Origin: Yoonia sp034652275
GTDB lineage: Bacteria > Pseudomonadota > Alphaproteobacteria > Rhodobacterales > Rhodobacteraceae
DNA: 64,000 nucleotides
NCBI RefSeq assembly: GCF_034652275.1
Contig: NZ_JAXIWG010000003.1
Coordinates: 62,001 to 126,000, forward strand
Direction: 5' to 3'
The position numbers were made by a program, and so were the translations under genes. Shown piece after piece: positions 32,563 through 41,057 of this stretch. The first letter of the stretch is position 1; every line of letters starts with the position of its first letter. The notes beneath the pieces were generated by a model that worked only from the letters and a program-made list of their open reading frames with translations, was not told the origin of the DNA and did not search any database.

Positions 32563-35355
32563 TTGCGGCAATTTTACAGCATGACGACACATTTCTGGAC
32601 TGCGGGTCGGGCAGTGACGGCGGGAACGCTTCTGGTGGTAAACGGTCTAGCCGCAGGGGCCGCCTTTGCCCAAGCGGCGGATGCCCCCGCCCGGTCCTGC
32701 CTGCAACTGGTCGAAACATTGGCATCCGACGGGCGCGTCACGCTGGACGGCGTCACCTTCGAATTCAACCGTGCCAGCCTGCGTCCCGATAGCATGCCTG
32801 CGATGATTGCCGCGCGCGATGCCATCCTGACACTGGGCGGGGCATGGGGGATCGAAGGACATACCGATAATGTCGGCAGTCGCGACTATAACCAGACCCT
32901 GTCAGAGGCGCGGGCCGATGCCGTGCGCGACTGGCTGGTCGCGGCGGGTGTCCCCGAAGGTCAGCTTTCCGCACAGGGCTTCAGCCTTGACCGGCCCGTG
33001 GCCGACAACAGCACCGAAGCAGGGCGCGCGCAAAACCGCAGGGTCGAACTGGTCGGCAGCGTCACGCCCGACATGCTGGGTTTTGGCGGGCCTGAGGGTG
33101 TCGATCCTTGTCCCGACACGCTGACCCCTGGCACACATACCGACATCGCGACTGCCGGCGATTTGGTACCTTTGCCGGATGCCTCGCTTGATGCGCCGGA
33201 TGCGGCACCCATCGTCTCTGCTGTCGCAGTGCGCTGGACCGGCCCTGCGCTGAACGGCGATTATATCACCGTCGTCACACCGGATGCCGGGTCTGGTGCA
33301 TGGACAACCTACGTGATGATCGAGGCGGACAAACCCGAAATCCTGTTGCCACTGCCTGCCGAACCGGGTGACTACGTCCTGCGCTACATTACCACCGAGG
33401 GACGCGCCTTTGCCGCCGTGCTGGCAGAACGCCCCATCACTGTCACCGAATCCCAGTTCACGCTGGAGGCGCCGCTGACCGTCGGGCGCGGCGCGCAGTT
33501 CGACGTTACATGGACAGGTCCGGCGAACGATGGCGACTATATCGACATCACCGCTGTCGATGAGACCGACCCTGCCCGCTACATCGTCTGGCGGCATGTG
33601 AGCGACGGCAATCCGCTGTCGATCGATGCACCCGGCGAGATCGGGCGCTATCAACTGCGCTACATCGTGTCGGGGGCTGCGGATGCTGCCGTCGGTCTTT
33701 CCGTGCCGCTCGAGGTGGTGGAACCGGAAGTGTTTCTTGTCGCGCCCGATACCGTGCAGCCGGGACAATTGACCCCGATCGAGGTGATCGGCCCTTCGGG
33801 GCGGTCCGACTGGGTTGATTTCGCGGTGCGGGGTGAGACGGACCCGAACGCCTATCTTGGCTGGACCAGCGTATCAGCGGCGACCAACGGCGTCATCGTC
33901 GTGATCGCGCCCGAGGCACCGGGCGAGTATGACCTGCGCTATGTGCTCGACGCCGCGATCACCGGACGCGAGGTCATCGCCACCCGTCCGATCACGGTCA
34001 GCGCCGATGCGCCGGTGCCTGTTCCGCCGATGGCGGGTGATGTGACATTGTCCTTCCCCATGGTCGTCGGACCGGGCGAAAGCGTGCCTGTCACCTATAC
34101 CGGTCCGCAGAATGCGGGCGACTGGATCGATATCATCACCCAAGGGGACGATGCGAATATGTCGGGCGGGTGGTCATGGGCCTATGTCGCCGACAATCAG
34201 GTCGTCCTGACAGCCCCGCCTGAAGAAGGCGAATACACCCTGCGCTATGTCGCCGACGACCCGCAGATGGGGCGCGTGGTGCTGGCCAGCGACGTGCTGG
34301 TCGTGCGCGCCGAACCTGCACTGACGGTTGATCCCACGGATATCTTTTACCGCTGTGACGGGGTTGGGTTGACCCCGTGCGACCTCGTCCTGCCGGAATA
34401 TGATATCGCGATGACCTTGCTGCCCGGCTATGGGCTGACCGAACCTCTGGTCTATGTCACGCCTGCCGGTGCCGCCGCCGAACGCCCTAGTTTCGATGTC
34501 GTCCGTATCGCCGATGGCGAGGTCGTGGTGACGGTCAACGCCCGTCAGGGGCAGGCTGTCTATTGTCAGGACGGACTTGCCGGTGACGTGATGTGTGTCA
34601 CTGACACGGTGACTGATGCCGATGGGGTGGCGGTTGCTTTCGTTCTGGCCTCGCTCGGCTCGGCCGCGATGGCCGTAGAGATGGAGGCGATGGGCGAGGA
34701 TGAAACGGGCCTTGCCCCCGGCGATCTGCAAGGCGTCTGGTTCGCGCGGCTGAACACACCCGGCCAGCCCGACCATGAAGAATCCTTCATGATGGTCGAG
34801 CTGTTTCAGGATGCCGGAGAGCCGGAGGTTTTCGGCTATTTCGTCACCGCGCCCGAGGTCGGCCCTGCGCGCGGTCTGATCGGCGATATCACGGGGCGGC
34901 TGGATGGCGACACGCTGTCGCTGACCCTTGCGGCCAGTGACGGCACACCGCTTTTGCAGTTCACGGGGGCCGCCAGCGGAGACATCGACTATTTTGGAGA
35001 CGTCGCACCGGTCGATGGCGACAGCGTCGCCGCCCGCTTTTCGCGTGTGGCCGGCCCCGGCGAGGAATGGTCAGGCCCGCCGTGGATGACCGGCAATGCA
35101 AGCGGGATGGACGCCGCCATGCAAATGGGGCAGGCGGCCATGACCGAGATGATGGCTGATCTGAATGAAGAGGACCGCGCGGTCATGGAAATCATGGGGG
35201 CGCTCATGGGGACCGTGGCCAATACAGCCACGCCGGAGCAGGGCCCGTCATCACCCAATCTTGTCGGTCCGGGGGCGAAAACTGTGGATTTGCAGGGCAT
35301 GCCCGCCGCAGCGGTGATCGACCTGATCGTGCCGTTTCAGGAGGTGACGCCATGA
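32563..35355 (+). CDS. Large exported OmpA-domain protein with four Ig-like repeats
   Basis: The 930-residue protein has a signal peptide (cleavage near AAFA), then an OmpA/MotB peptidoglycan-binding domain (FEFNRASLRPDS; EGHTDNVGSRDYN; AGRAQNRRVEL) at about residues 50-165. Four repeats of about 85-90 residues follow, at roughly 222-305, 308-393, 394-485 and 492-580, built around WTGPxNxGDYIxI...APxEPGxYxLRY. The C-terminal part is cysteine-containing and unfamiliar. TTG at 32563 has AGGA 8 nt upstream; ATG 32581 has none and would still leave a signal. Small inverted repeats TACTA-ccatt-TAGTA (32488-32502) and ATAGT-ctg-ACTAT (32530-32542) lie in the promoter region. Probably anchored to the cell wall. 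Confidence 0.75.
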   Translation: MRQFYSMTTHFWTAGRAVTAGTLLVVNGLAAGAAFAQAADAPARSCLQLVETLASDGRVTLDGVTFEFNRASLRPDSMPAMIAARDAILTLGGAWGIEGHTDNVGSRDYNQTLSEARADAVRDWLVAAGVPEGQLSAQGFSLDRPVADNSTEAGRAQNRRVELVGSVTPDMLGFGGPEGVDPCPDTLTPGTHTDIATAGDLVPLPDASLDAPDAAPIVSAVAVRWTGPALNGDYITVVTPDAGSGAWTTYVMIEADKPEILLPLPAEPGDYVLRYITTEGRAFAAVLAERPITVTESQFTLEAPLTVGRGAQFDVTWTGPANDGDYIDITAVDETDPARYIVWRHVSDGNPLSIDAPGEIGRYQLRYIVSGAADAAVGLSVPLEVVEPEVFLVAPDTVQPGQLTPIEVIGPSGRSDWVDFAVRGETDPNAYLGWTSVSAATNGVIVVIAPEAPGEYDLRYVLDAAITGREVIATRPITVSADAPVPVPPMAGDVTLSFPMVVGPGESVPVTYTGPQNAGDWIDIITQGDDANMSGGWSWAYVADNQVVLTAPPEEGEYTLRYVADDPQMGRVVLASDVLVVRAEPALTVDPTDIFYRCDGVGLTPCDLVLPEYDIAMTLLPGYGLTEPLVYVTPAGAAAERPSFDVVRIADGEVVVTVNARQGQAVYCQDGLAGDVMCVTDTVTDADGVAVAFVLASLGSAAMAVEMEAMGEDETGLAPGDLQGVWFARLNTPGQPDHEESFMMVELFQDAGEPEVFGYFVTAPEVGPARGLIGDITGRLDGDTLSLTLAASDGTPLLQFTGAASGDIDYFGDVAPVDGDSVAARFSRVAGPGEEWSGPPWMTGNASGMDAAMQMGQAAMTEMMADLNEEDRAVMEIMGALMGTVANTATPEQGPSSPNLVGPGAKTVDLQGMPAAAVIDLIVPFQEVTP

Positions 35356-36122
35356 TCCCCCGCCTGCAATTTGCCGCAGTGCTGGGCGCATCGCTGGTCG
35401 TGGCGCTGCCGGTGGCGGTGCGCGCCGATACCGTGCTGGCGATCTGCCGGACAGGAGGCTGCGAATGTTCGCTCAGCCCGCTGACGGCAGAAGAAATCAT
35501 GCTGGTTGTCGGTGAGACCTTCGGTTCCGAAACGCCGGTCGACCCGACGCGCGACACACTGGTCTATGAGCCTGATCTTGGCATCGTCACTTGGGTCGAC
35601 GCACCGCGCCGCGACATTCAGGCAAGCTTTGGCGGCGAAGGCGAATGCCCGATCGAGCTTTTCCCCGAGCCAGAGGCAATGGTGCCGCTGGATGGCACAT
35701 GGGCATGGCGCACCTTGGGCGAATCCACCTCGGGCTGCCCTGCGGCGCTGGGAGGGATGCTGGCCGCATCACGGGTCGAATTCATGTCGACGCAGGTTGA
35801 CTGGAACGGCGCTTTTCATCCCGACCGTCTGGCCGAGGGATTGCCGCAGCCCGACATGGCCGATGCGTCACCCTATGAATGGCGCGAGGTCGGGCCATAC
35901 CGCTGGTTGTCCGACAATGTACAAAGCCGCGAATGCACAGATGGCACCTGCGCCGAAATCGCGCTGAAGCTGAATATGACACTGGTCGCGCCCGACAGGA
36001 TCAGCGGTTTGCTGTCCTTGCGCAGCAGTATCGACGGGCCGCAGGCGGCGATCATGGCAGGGTTCGGCATGGCCGATTGCCGCGTGCGCGTGCGCTACGA
36101 CATCATCCGGACAGGGCCATAG
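35352..36122 (+). CDS. Exported protein of unknown function, partner of the OmpA-repeat protein
   Basis: The 256-residue protein has a signal peptide (GASLVVALPVAVRA) and a mature part beginning DTVLAICRTGGCECSLSPLTAEEIMLVVGE, shown in parts: CRTGGCECSLSPL and TAEEIMLVVG. It holds several paired cysteines, so it is probably a disulfide-bonded periplasmic protein. The start overlaps the previous stop (ATGA). Its N-terminal C-x-C...LTAEEI-xx-VxG pattern resembles that of the 326-residue protein at 46830-47810. Its 3' end overlaps the convergent kinase-like gene by 20 bp. Confidence 0.7.
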   Translation: MIPRLQFAAVLGASLVVALPVAVRADTVLAICRTGGCECSLSPLTAEEIMLVVGETFGSETPVDPTRDTLVYEPDLGIVTWVDAPRRDIQASFGGEGECPIELFPEPEAMVPLDGTWAWRTLGESTSGCPAALGGMLAASRVEFMSTQVDWNGAFHPDRLAEGLPQPDMADASPYEWREVGPYRWLSDNVQSRECTDGTCAEIALKLNMTLVAPDRISGLLSLRSSIDGPQAAIMAGFGMADCRVRVRYDIIRTGP

Positions 36123-37368
36123 GGTCTGCCGTCTCGATCAGCGCGGCCTTCGCCAGCCCCTGCAACAGGGCGTTCACGTCGGCTGTCAGCGTGTCTGGGT
36201 CTTGATCGGTGAAATGGTCCGCCAGCACACCCGCCAGATCCTGCGCCGAGCCGGGAATTTCCAGCATCGTCCAGACCGCGAGCGCAAGCGCGTTCATCCG
36301 CCAGACGGTCTGGCGACCGGGCAACCACAGGAAAGCAGCATCGCCCGTCGCCTGCATCATCACATCGGGCCTGCGCGCCCAGCATAGGTCCGGTGCCATT
36401 TGTGCCGCCGGCATGCTGCGTGCGGCGGCTGGCGGTACAGGTGGTAAGACCGCGACATCCGCGTGCACTGCCGCACTTCCGCCAAAAGCCTGCCGGATCA
36501 GTGCGACGGCATCCTCCAGATCGGAATAGACAAGTCGCAGGCAGATGATCTGGGACAAAAGGTCCGTCAGCCGCGCAATCGCAGCGTCGGCCGTTTCGAG
36601 ATCGGCCATGTTCTGCGACAGCAGGAAATGCAGCGCCTCGTGATCGGTGACGTCATGCAGGGCAGCGCCACCATCGGGCCTGCGATCAAGGATCAACAGC
36701 ACCGACAGCGGGGCCTTGGTGCCATGCGGTGCGACATTCGGGGCGCAAAGATAGGCGTAGCGGTCGTCGCTTGGCCCCAGATGACGGGCGACATGTGCCC
36801 TGAACCCGTCCGAGCACGCCTCTGGCAAGGGCAACCGCAGGCGAGGCGAGATCCCCAGACCGACAGCAGTCCCGTCTGGTTGCATCGGCAGCACATCGTC
36901 GCAGAATACCGTCATGTCGGGCTCTTGCGTCATGCGCGCGGCAAGCGTGCTTTTGCCCGCCTTCGCTGGCCCTGTCATGCCGATCAACCGGTTGTTGAAC
37001 CGGAAGGCAGCACAATGGAGCGCCAGACTGCCGGGGCGGGTGACAAAGTAATCCTGCGCGAGATCGGCGATCATCGCACAGGCCGCACCGGCGACGCCCA
37101 ATCCGTGGATCGTCTCGCCCAGATAGGCCGACCGCGCTGCGAAAGTCCCCTTGTCGCCAAGCACCGAGGCGACCTGCGCCGATGCGCCGGCAGAGGCCAC
37201 CTGATCGGGCGTCCAGCCGTGCAGGGCGCTGCGCAAAGCATCCGCGACAGGGGCCGCATGATCCAGCACGATCTGAACGCTGACGCCCGGATAGGTCAGG
37301 ACAGTACGTGAAGAACCGGGGCCGCTGTCTGCGGCCTCCGGAACCGGATGTGCGTTGCGCTGTATCAC
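36103..37368 (-). CDS. HPr-kinase-like P-loop protein fused to a PqqD domain
   Basis: The 421-residue protein has a P-loop GPAKAGKST at residues 133-141 in the context HCAAFRFNNRLIGMTGPAKAGKS, shown in part as FRFNNRLIGMTG, and FCDDVLPMQ downstream, which fits the HprK-related kinases found beside modified-peptide genes. Residues about 335-415 (FLWLPGRQTVWRMNALALAVW...LADHF...VNALLQGLAKAALIE) resemble PqqD, a peptide-recognition domain. HprK-like kinases phosphorylate serine in HPr or in lasso peptides. The Ser-rich Tat peptide 6 bp upstream is the natural candidate substrate. The start is GTG. Not a sugar-PTS enzyme: no PTS genes are nearby. Confidence 0.75.
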   Translation of the reverse strand: MIQRNAHPVPEAADSGPGSSRTVLTYPGVSVQIVLDHAAPVADALRSALHGWTPDQVASAGASAQVASVLGDKGTFAARSAYLGETIHGLGVAGAACAMIADLAQDYFVTRPGSLALHCAAFRFNNRLIGMTGPAKAGKSTLAARMTQEPDMTVFCDDVLPMQPDGTAVGLGISPRLRLPLPEACSDGFRAHVARHLGPSDDRYAYLCAPNVAPHGTKAPLSVLLILDRRPDGGAALHDVTDHEALHFLLSQNMADLETADAAIARLTDLLSQIICLRLVYSDLEDAVALIRQAFGGSAAVHADVAVLPPVPPAAARSMPAAQMAPDLCWARRPDVMMQATGDAAFLWLPGRQTVWRMNALALAVWTMLEIPGSAQDLAGVLADHFTDQDPDTLTADVNALLQGLAKAALIETADPMALSG

Positions 37369-37374
37369 CGCAAA

Positions 37375-37683
37375 TTACGGCGCAGTCGTAACCTGAACCC
37401 AGGTCCATGTCTCGGGGTCCCAGCGCCACTGGAACGCGGGTTGGCCGGATGCGCCTGTTGGGCGCGACGGCACTGATGCCCCGCTTGGCATCGACGGGGT
37501 GCTTGGTGCCGATGGCCTGCTTGGTGCGGACGGCCCCGATGGTGCGCTGGCTGGGCTGCCGGTGCTTGCCTTTGCAATGTCCATCCCCGCGAAGGTCGGT
37601 GCGACATAGGCGGCGCCAGTCGCTAGACCCAGCTTGATCAGCAGGCCGCGGCGGGAGATCGTGTCTTTGGTGGTCTTTGCCAT
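37375..37683 (-). CDS. Tat-signal peptide with Ser-Ala-Pro repeats and Trp-rich tail
   Basis: The 102-residue product has a twin-arginine signal (TISRRGLLIKLGLATGAAYVA, quoted as SRRGLLIKLGLATGA), a central segment of about 40 residues built from S-x-P and S-A-P units (residues 40-80), and a tail FQWRWDPETWTWVQVTTAP with four tryptophans. AAGGA lies 9 nt before the ATG at 37683; an earlier ATG at 37707 has no such site. A promoter motif shared with the neighbouring sigma and protease genes lies upstream. It may be a modified or structural exported peptide. No known family recognised. Confidence 0.7.
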   Translation of the reverse strand: MAKTTKDTISRRGLLIKLGLATGAAYVAPTFAGMDIAKASTGSPASAPSGPSAPSRPSAPSTPSMPSGASVPSRPTGASGQPAFQWRWDPETWTWVQVTTAP

Positions 37684-37729
37684 TTGGATACGTCCTTGTT
37701 TGGTCATTCTGTTGTCTTCGTGTCAGGAA

Positions 37730-37755
37730 AACGGAACAACCCGGCCCTCTATTCC
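37730..37755 (-). promoter_or_regulatory. Candidate ECF promoter for the Tat-peptide/kinase genes
   Basis: On the minus strand GGAAT (37755-37751), 17 nt, CGTT (37733-37730). It overlaps the 3' end of the subtilisin gene and lies 46 bp before the chosen start codon. Confidence 0.55.
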
Positions 37756-39101
37756 CCGCTCACCGAAAAAAACTGTGTCTCATCTTCACAAATTTCGGGT
37801 GAAGATACGAGCCCGTGGCCATAGACAGGGTCAAAGCCAGCCTCGCCCAGATCCTTGGCGCAGGCGAACAGGGTCTCGGTCACATCGGCCAGTGACTTGT
37901 CGGGTATCCGCATCCGTTCCACCGCCAGCGCCGCCGTCACGAAAGGCGTCGCATAGGACGTGCCAGACCGCAGCCGCCCGCCCGACACAGAGGCGGCGGT
38001 CCAGATGTTCACGCCCGGTGCGGCAAGCGCGACATAGGGGCCTTGGTTGGCCTGCCGGTAGACGCGTTCGCGCGCGTCCACGGCGGTGACAGCGATCACC
38101 TCTGGCCAAGCGGCGGGATAGGCGGGCGGGCTGCCCGGCCCGCCGTTGCCTGCGGCGGCCACAAGCCCGATGCCAAGCTCGGCCGCGCGTTCGATGACAC
38201 GTTTGAGAACCGCGTTCTCCGGCCCGGAGAAGGACATGTTGATCACATCCACACGTTCCGAAATCAGCAGGCTGACCGCATTGGCGACCGAAAAAGCATC
38301 GGCCTGTTCGGCGGCGCCGCTGGCGTGGAAAGCTTCGACCGCGATCAGTTCGGCATCTGGCAAAAGGCCCGGCACCCGCCCTTCGACGCTGCCCACCAGC
38401 ATCGCGGCGATCGCTGTCCCATGGACCCGCCCCGCAGCGTCGCGGTTGCCCAGATCGACCTGAAAGACCCGTAACCTGCGCCCCTGCAGGGATGGATGCG
38501 CCGTGTTGACGCCGGTGTCGATCATCCCGATGCGAGGCCGCATCGCGCTGGGCCAGCCGGCCCAGCCGATCATCGCATGGGCGGCGCAATCCGCCCCGGT
38601 GCAGGTGAAATCGTCAGGGGTGTAGAAATGGTTCACATCCGTCACGCCTTGGGGGAACAGACGTGCAAGTTCGGCTTGCGCGCTTACCACCGTCCGGCCC
38701 TGCGGAATCGCAAAGCGCACCAGAACACCCGACAAGACGCTGGCATCTGTCTGCGACAGTGGCCTGAACCCTGCCGATATCGCTGGGCTGAGCGACTGGC
38801 CAAAGGGTACAAAAGCCAAAATCTCCTGCGGTGGCTCGGACCGGCGTTGCTGCTGAACGGGCTGTTGTCGGGGCTGCGCCTGTGGCCGCGACGGCGCCGA
38901 GGCGCGCGAAGGCCGTGATGGCGCGGAACTGCGCGATGGCCCGCTGGCCCGCGACGCCCCGCTGCTTGCATCCGACGCATGCGCGACACCAAGCCCTGTC
39001 AGTGCGGGGGCAGCATAGGCAAGGCCCATGCCCAGTCCGATCCTGCGCAAAAGCCTGCGGCGTGCGCGGTCGATGTCTGTCGGGTCGCTTTCGGGGGGCA
39101 T
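37749..39101 (-). CDS. Exported subtilisin-family (S8) serine protease
   Basis: The 450-residue protein has a complete catalytic set: D195 in GMIDTGVNTAHPS, H227 in RVHGTAIAAML, oxyanion N319 in AAAGNGG and S382 in SGTSYATPF. The N terminus has a Tat-like signal (RARRRLLRRIGLGMGLAYA) followed by a Ser-Arg-Ala-Pro low-complexity segment (residues 45-75) of the same style as the downstream 102-residue peptide. GGAG lies 7 nt before the ATG at 39101. Cysteines C167/C172 and C413/C438 may form disulfides. Divergent from the ECF sigma gene, with a matching promoter motif on each side. Confidence 0.88.
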   Translation of the reverse strand: MPPESDPTDIDRARRRLLRRIGLGMGLAYAAPALTGLGVAHASDASSGASRASGPSRSSAPSRPSRASAPSRPQAQPRQQPVQQQRRSEPPQEILAFVPFGQSLSPAISAGFRPLSQTDASVLSGVLVRFAIPQGRTVVSAQAELARLFPQGVTDVNHFYTPDDFTCTGADCAAHAMIGWAGWPSAMRPRIGMIDTGVNTAHPSLQGRRLRVFQVDLGNRDAAGRVHGTAIAAMLVGSVEGRVPGLLPDAELIAVEAFHASGAAEQADAFSVANAVSLLISERVDVINMSFSGPENAVLKRVIERAAELGIGLVAAAGNGGPGSPPAYPAAWPEVIAVTAVDARERVYRQANQGPYVALAAPGVNIWTAASVSGGRLRSGTSYATPFVTAALAVERMRIPDKSLADVTETLFACAKDLGEAGFDPVYGHGLVSSPEICEDETQFFSVSGE

Positions 39102-39144
39102 GGCAAGTCTCCGGCATTGCTTGCAGATGTGCAGCTTCAACAAT

Positions 39145-39170
39145 AACGTGCCAATCTTCAAGATTATTCC
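39145..39170 (-). promoter_or_regulatory. Candidate ECF promoter for the subtilisin gene
   Basis: On the minus strand GGAAT (39170-39166), 17 nt, CGTT (39148-39145), 43 bp before the start codon. Confidence 0.55.
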
Positions 39171-39188
39171 CGTTTGCGCAGATTTCGC

Positions 39189-39213
39189 GGAATAAAAACC
39201 GGCCCTGTCCGTT
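39189..39213 (+). promoter_or_regulatory. Candidate autoregulatory ECF promoter for the sigma/anti-sigma pair
   Basis: GGAAT (39189-39193), 16 nt, CGTT (39210-39213), 32 bp before the chosen GTG start. It is divergent from and 18 bp apart from the protease promoter motif. Confidence 0.55.
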
Positions 39214-39245
39214 TCTTTCGCGAACGATTGCAGAAAGTCCTTGTT

Positions 39246-39764
39246 GTGACGATCGACCCGCGCACCGAACTGATCCAGCTTTTGCCGCGCTTGCGCCGCT
39301 TTGCGCGCGGACTGGCGGGGGCTGCGGATCAGGCCGATGATCTGGTGCAGGCCAGCATCGAAAAGGCCCTGCGCAATATGGATGGTTTCGCCGCAGGCAG
39401 CCGGATGGATGCATGGATGTTCCGCATTATCCGCAACACCTGGATTGATACGATCCGCGCGCGGCGCGACACGGTTGAATACGACACCGAGGCAGCCGAC
39501 ACGATCATCGGGTCCGATGGCCGCCAGACCACCGAGGCCCGCCTGCATCTGGCCGAAGTGCGCCGCGCCATGGCCGCACTACCGGAAGACCAGCGCGTCG
39601 TGCTGATGCTCGTCTGCGTTGAAGGCATGCGCTACCGCGAAGTGGCGGCGCTTCTTGAAATTCCCGACGGCACGGTGATGAGCCGGCTGTCGCGGGCGCG
39701 GCTGGCCTTGGCCGAAAAGCTGAAAGACATGCCCTTGCGTTCCAACAAAGGGATAGACCGATGA
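39246..39764 (+). CDS. ECF-type RNA polymerase sigma factor
   Basis: The 172-residue protein has sigma region 2 (LRRFARGLAGAADQADDLVQ, then SRMDAWMFRIIRNTWIDTIR) and region 4 (LPEDQRVVLMLVCVEGMRY, PDGTVMSRLSRARLALAEKL). It resembles the group of small ECF factors paired with a one-helix anti-sigma protein. The GTG at 39246 gives a family-like N terminus (TIDPRTELIQLLPRL); longer frames lack a ribosome-binding site. The stop overlaps the next start (ATGA). It is probably the activator of the GGAAT/CGTT motifs around it. Confidence 0.88.
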   Translation: MTIDPRTELIQLLPRLRRFARGLAGAADQADDLVQASIEKALRNMDGFAAGSRMDAWMFRIIRNTWIDTIRARRDTVEYDTEAADTIIGSDGRQTTEARLHLAEVRRAMAALPEDQRVVLMLVCVEGMRYREVAALLEIPDGTVMSRLSRARLALAEKLKDMPLRSNKGIDR

Positions 39765-40426
39765 TCCGACCTGATGAAGTGAGTGATGACATGTTGATGG
39801 CCCTTGCCGATGGCGAATTGACCGAAACCGAGGCCCTGCGCCTGCACAGCCTGATCGCCGCCGACCCGGCGCTCGCCGCGCGCTATCGCGATTTCGCGAT
39901 GACCCGCAGCCTGTTGCAGGAGGCCTATCCGCTGGAGCCTGTCCCCGACCGGCTCCAGCGGGCGGTGATGGCGCAAGCGTCCAACGTGGTGCCGTTGCGC
40001 AAAGCTGTGACGCCCGTTTTGGGATGGGGCATGGCGCTGGCTGCGTCGCTTGTGCTGGCCGTGGGCGGGTTTGTTGCAGGGCGCAGCACCGGCCCCGGTC
40101 AGGTGGATGTGGCAGTCGCAACTGCGGATCTGCTGACGGGGACCGAGGCTGTTCTACCTGACGGCAGCACCGTGCGTGTGCTGGGCAGCTATGACACGTC
40201 TATCGGCCTGTGCCGCCTGATCGGGCAGGATGACGTTCGCCATGTCATCTGCCGCGATCCGCAGGCAGGCGGCTGGGTCACCGCGCTTAGCGTGGATGCA
40301 GGAGGTGCGGGCAATTTCATGCCCGCCTCCGATCTCAGCGTCGCGGCAATCGACGGCCTGCTGGATGGCGTAGGTGCCGGCCCCGCGCTGGATGCTGCCG
40401 CCGAACGCGCGGCGCTGGGCCGCTAA
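39761..40426 (+). CDS. Membrane anti-sigma factor
   Basis: The 221-residue protein starts with an anti-sigma-like cytoplasmic domain (DDMLMALADGELTETEAL, then ARYRDFAMTRSLL), has one membrane helix at about residues 84-107 and a periplasmic domain with two cysteines. The zinc-binding H-x3-C-x2-C of ZAS anti-sigmas is not present. Its position right after the sigma gene, with overlapping codons, supports the assignment. It may release the sigma factor after proteolysis or ligand binding in the periplasm. Confidence 0.75.
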   Translation: MIRPDEVSDDMLMALADGELTETEALRLHSLIAADPALAARYRDFAMTRSLLQEAYPLEPVPDRLQRAVMAQASNVVPLRKAVTPVLGWGMALAASLVLAVGGFVAGRSTGPGQVDVAVATADLLTGTEAVLPDGSTVRVLGSYDTSIGLCRLIGQDDVRHVICRDPQAGGWVTALSVDAGGAGNFMPASDLSVAAIDGLLDGVGAGPALDAAAERAALGR

Positions 40427-40473
40427 GCTGGCGCAAGGTCATACCGTTGGAGGGCTGCGATGCGACGATTTGG

Positions 40474-40922
40474 TCAAAAGGTTCGCTGAAAGCCATTTGC
40501 TCTTAACCAAATCCAAGATTTGAGACCTGCAAACACAAAGACAAGGCAAATCAGCGGGACAACCCACCCCATGACGACCTGCGCGCCACCGATATGGTCG
40601 GCCCCGCTAGCTTGCCAGATCGGATAAGACGACAAACGCTGACGGCAATAAAGACCAGAAACAAAAGTCCAGCCAGCGGTATCCACCCAGCATGGCCTGC
40701 GCGGATGCGAAAAGCGATGAAAGACAAGCATAAAGCCATCGTAAGATAGCTGCCCGCAACCGTCATGCTGGCGCTTTGGTTCACCAACCCGCTCAGAGCG
40801 AGTATCAGAGCATTCGCGCCAAGCAGGAGAACTGGCAACCCCGCCATCTTGGCAGCTTCTTTTGCGCTCTTTTCATCGACAGAAGATATCCAATAGCCAA
40901 AGATTTTGGATTTTGCTGCCAT
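40474..40922 (-). pseudogene. Four-helix membrane protein gene with an apparent frameshift
   Basis: A frame starting MAAKSKIFGYWISSVDEKSA at 40922 gives three hydrophobic segments, ending in-frame near 40551 with a hydrophilic tail (RLIRSGKLAG) out of character. A second frame, ending 40474, gives SSYPIWQASGADHI and another helix (WVVPLICLVFVFAGL). The two join naturally at about 40630-40650 near a GTTTG run, which suggests a one-base indel. Together they would encode about 149 residues. No family was recognised. It may be a sequencing error or a recent mutation. Confidence 0.5.
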
Positions 40923-41057
40923 CTCTGTCGTCTCCAGAAGCCGATCATTGTCAGCGTATCTGCTGCACAATCCTTCGCAAGTGGGCGGCGGTAACCAGCC
41001 AGAAAGCCGCGGTCACCCCACCCTTGACACGCCTTCCCCACCCTATAGGTTCCACCA

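Noticed and set aside
37440..37570. Repeated short units that could suggest a CRISPR or minisatellite
   Set aside because: They are codon-level repeats encoding Ser-Ala-Pro units in a peptide gene; no uniform repeats and spacers.
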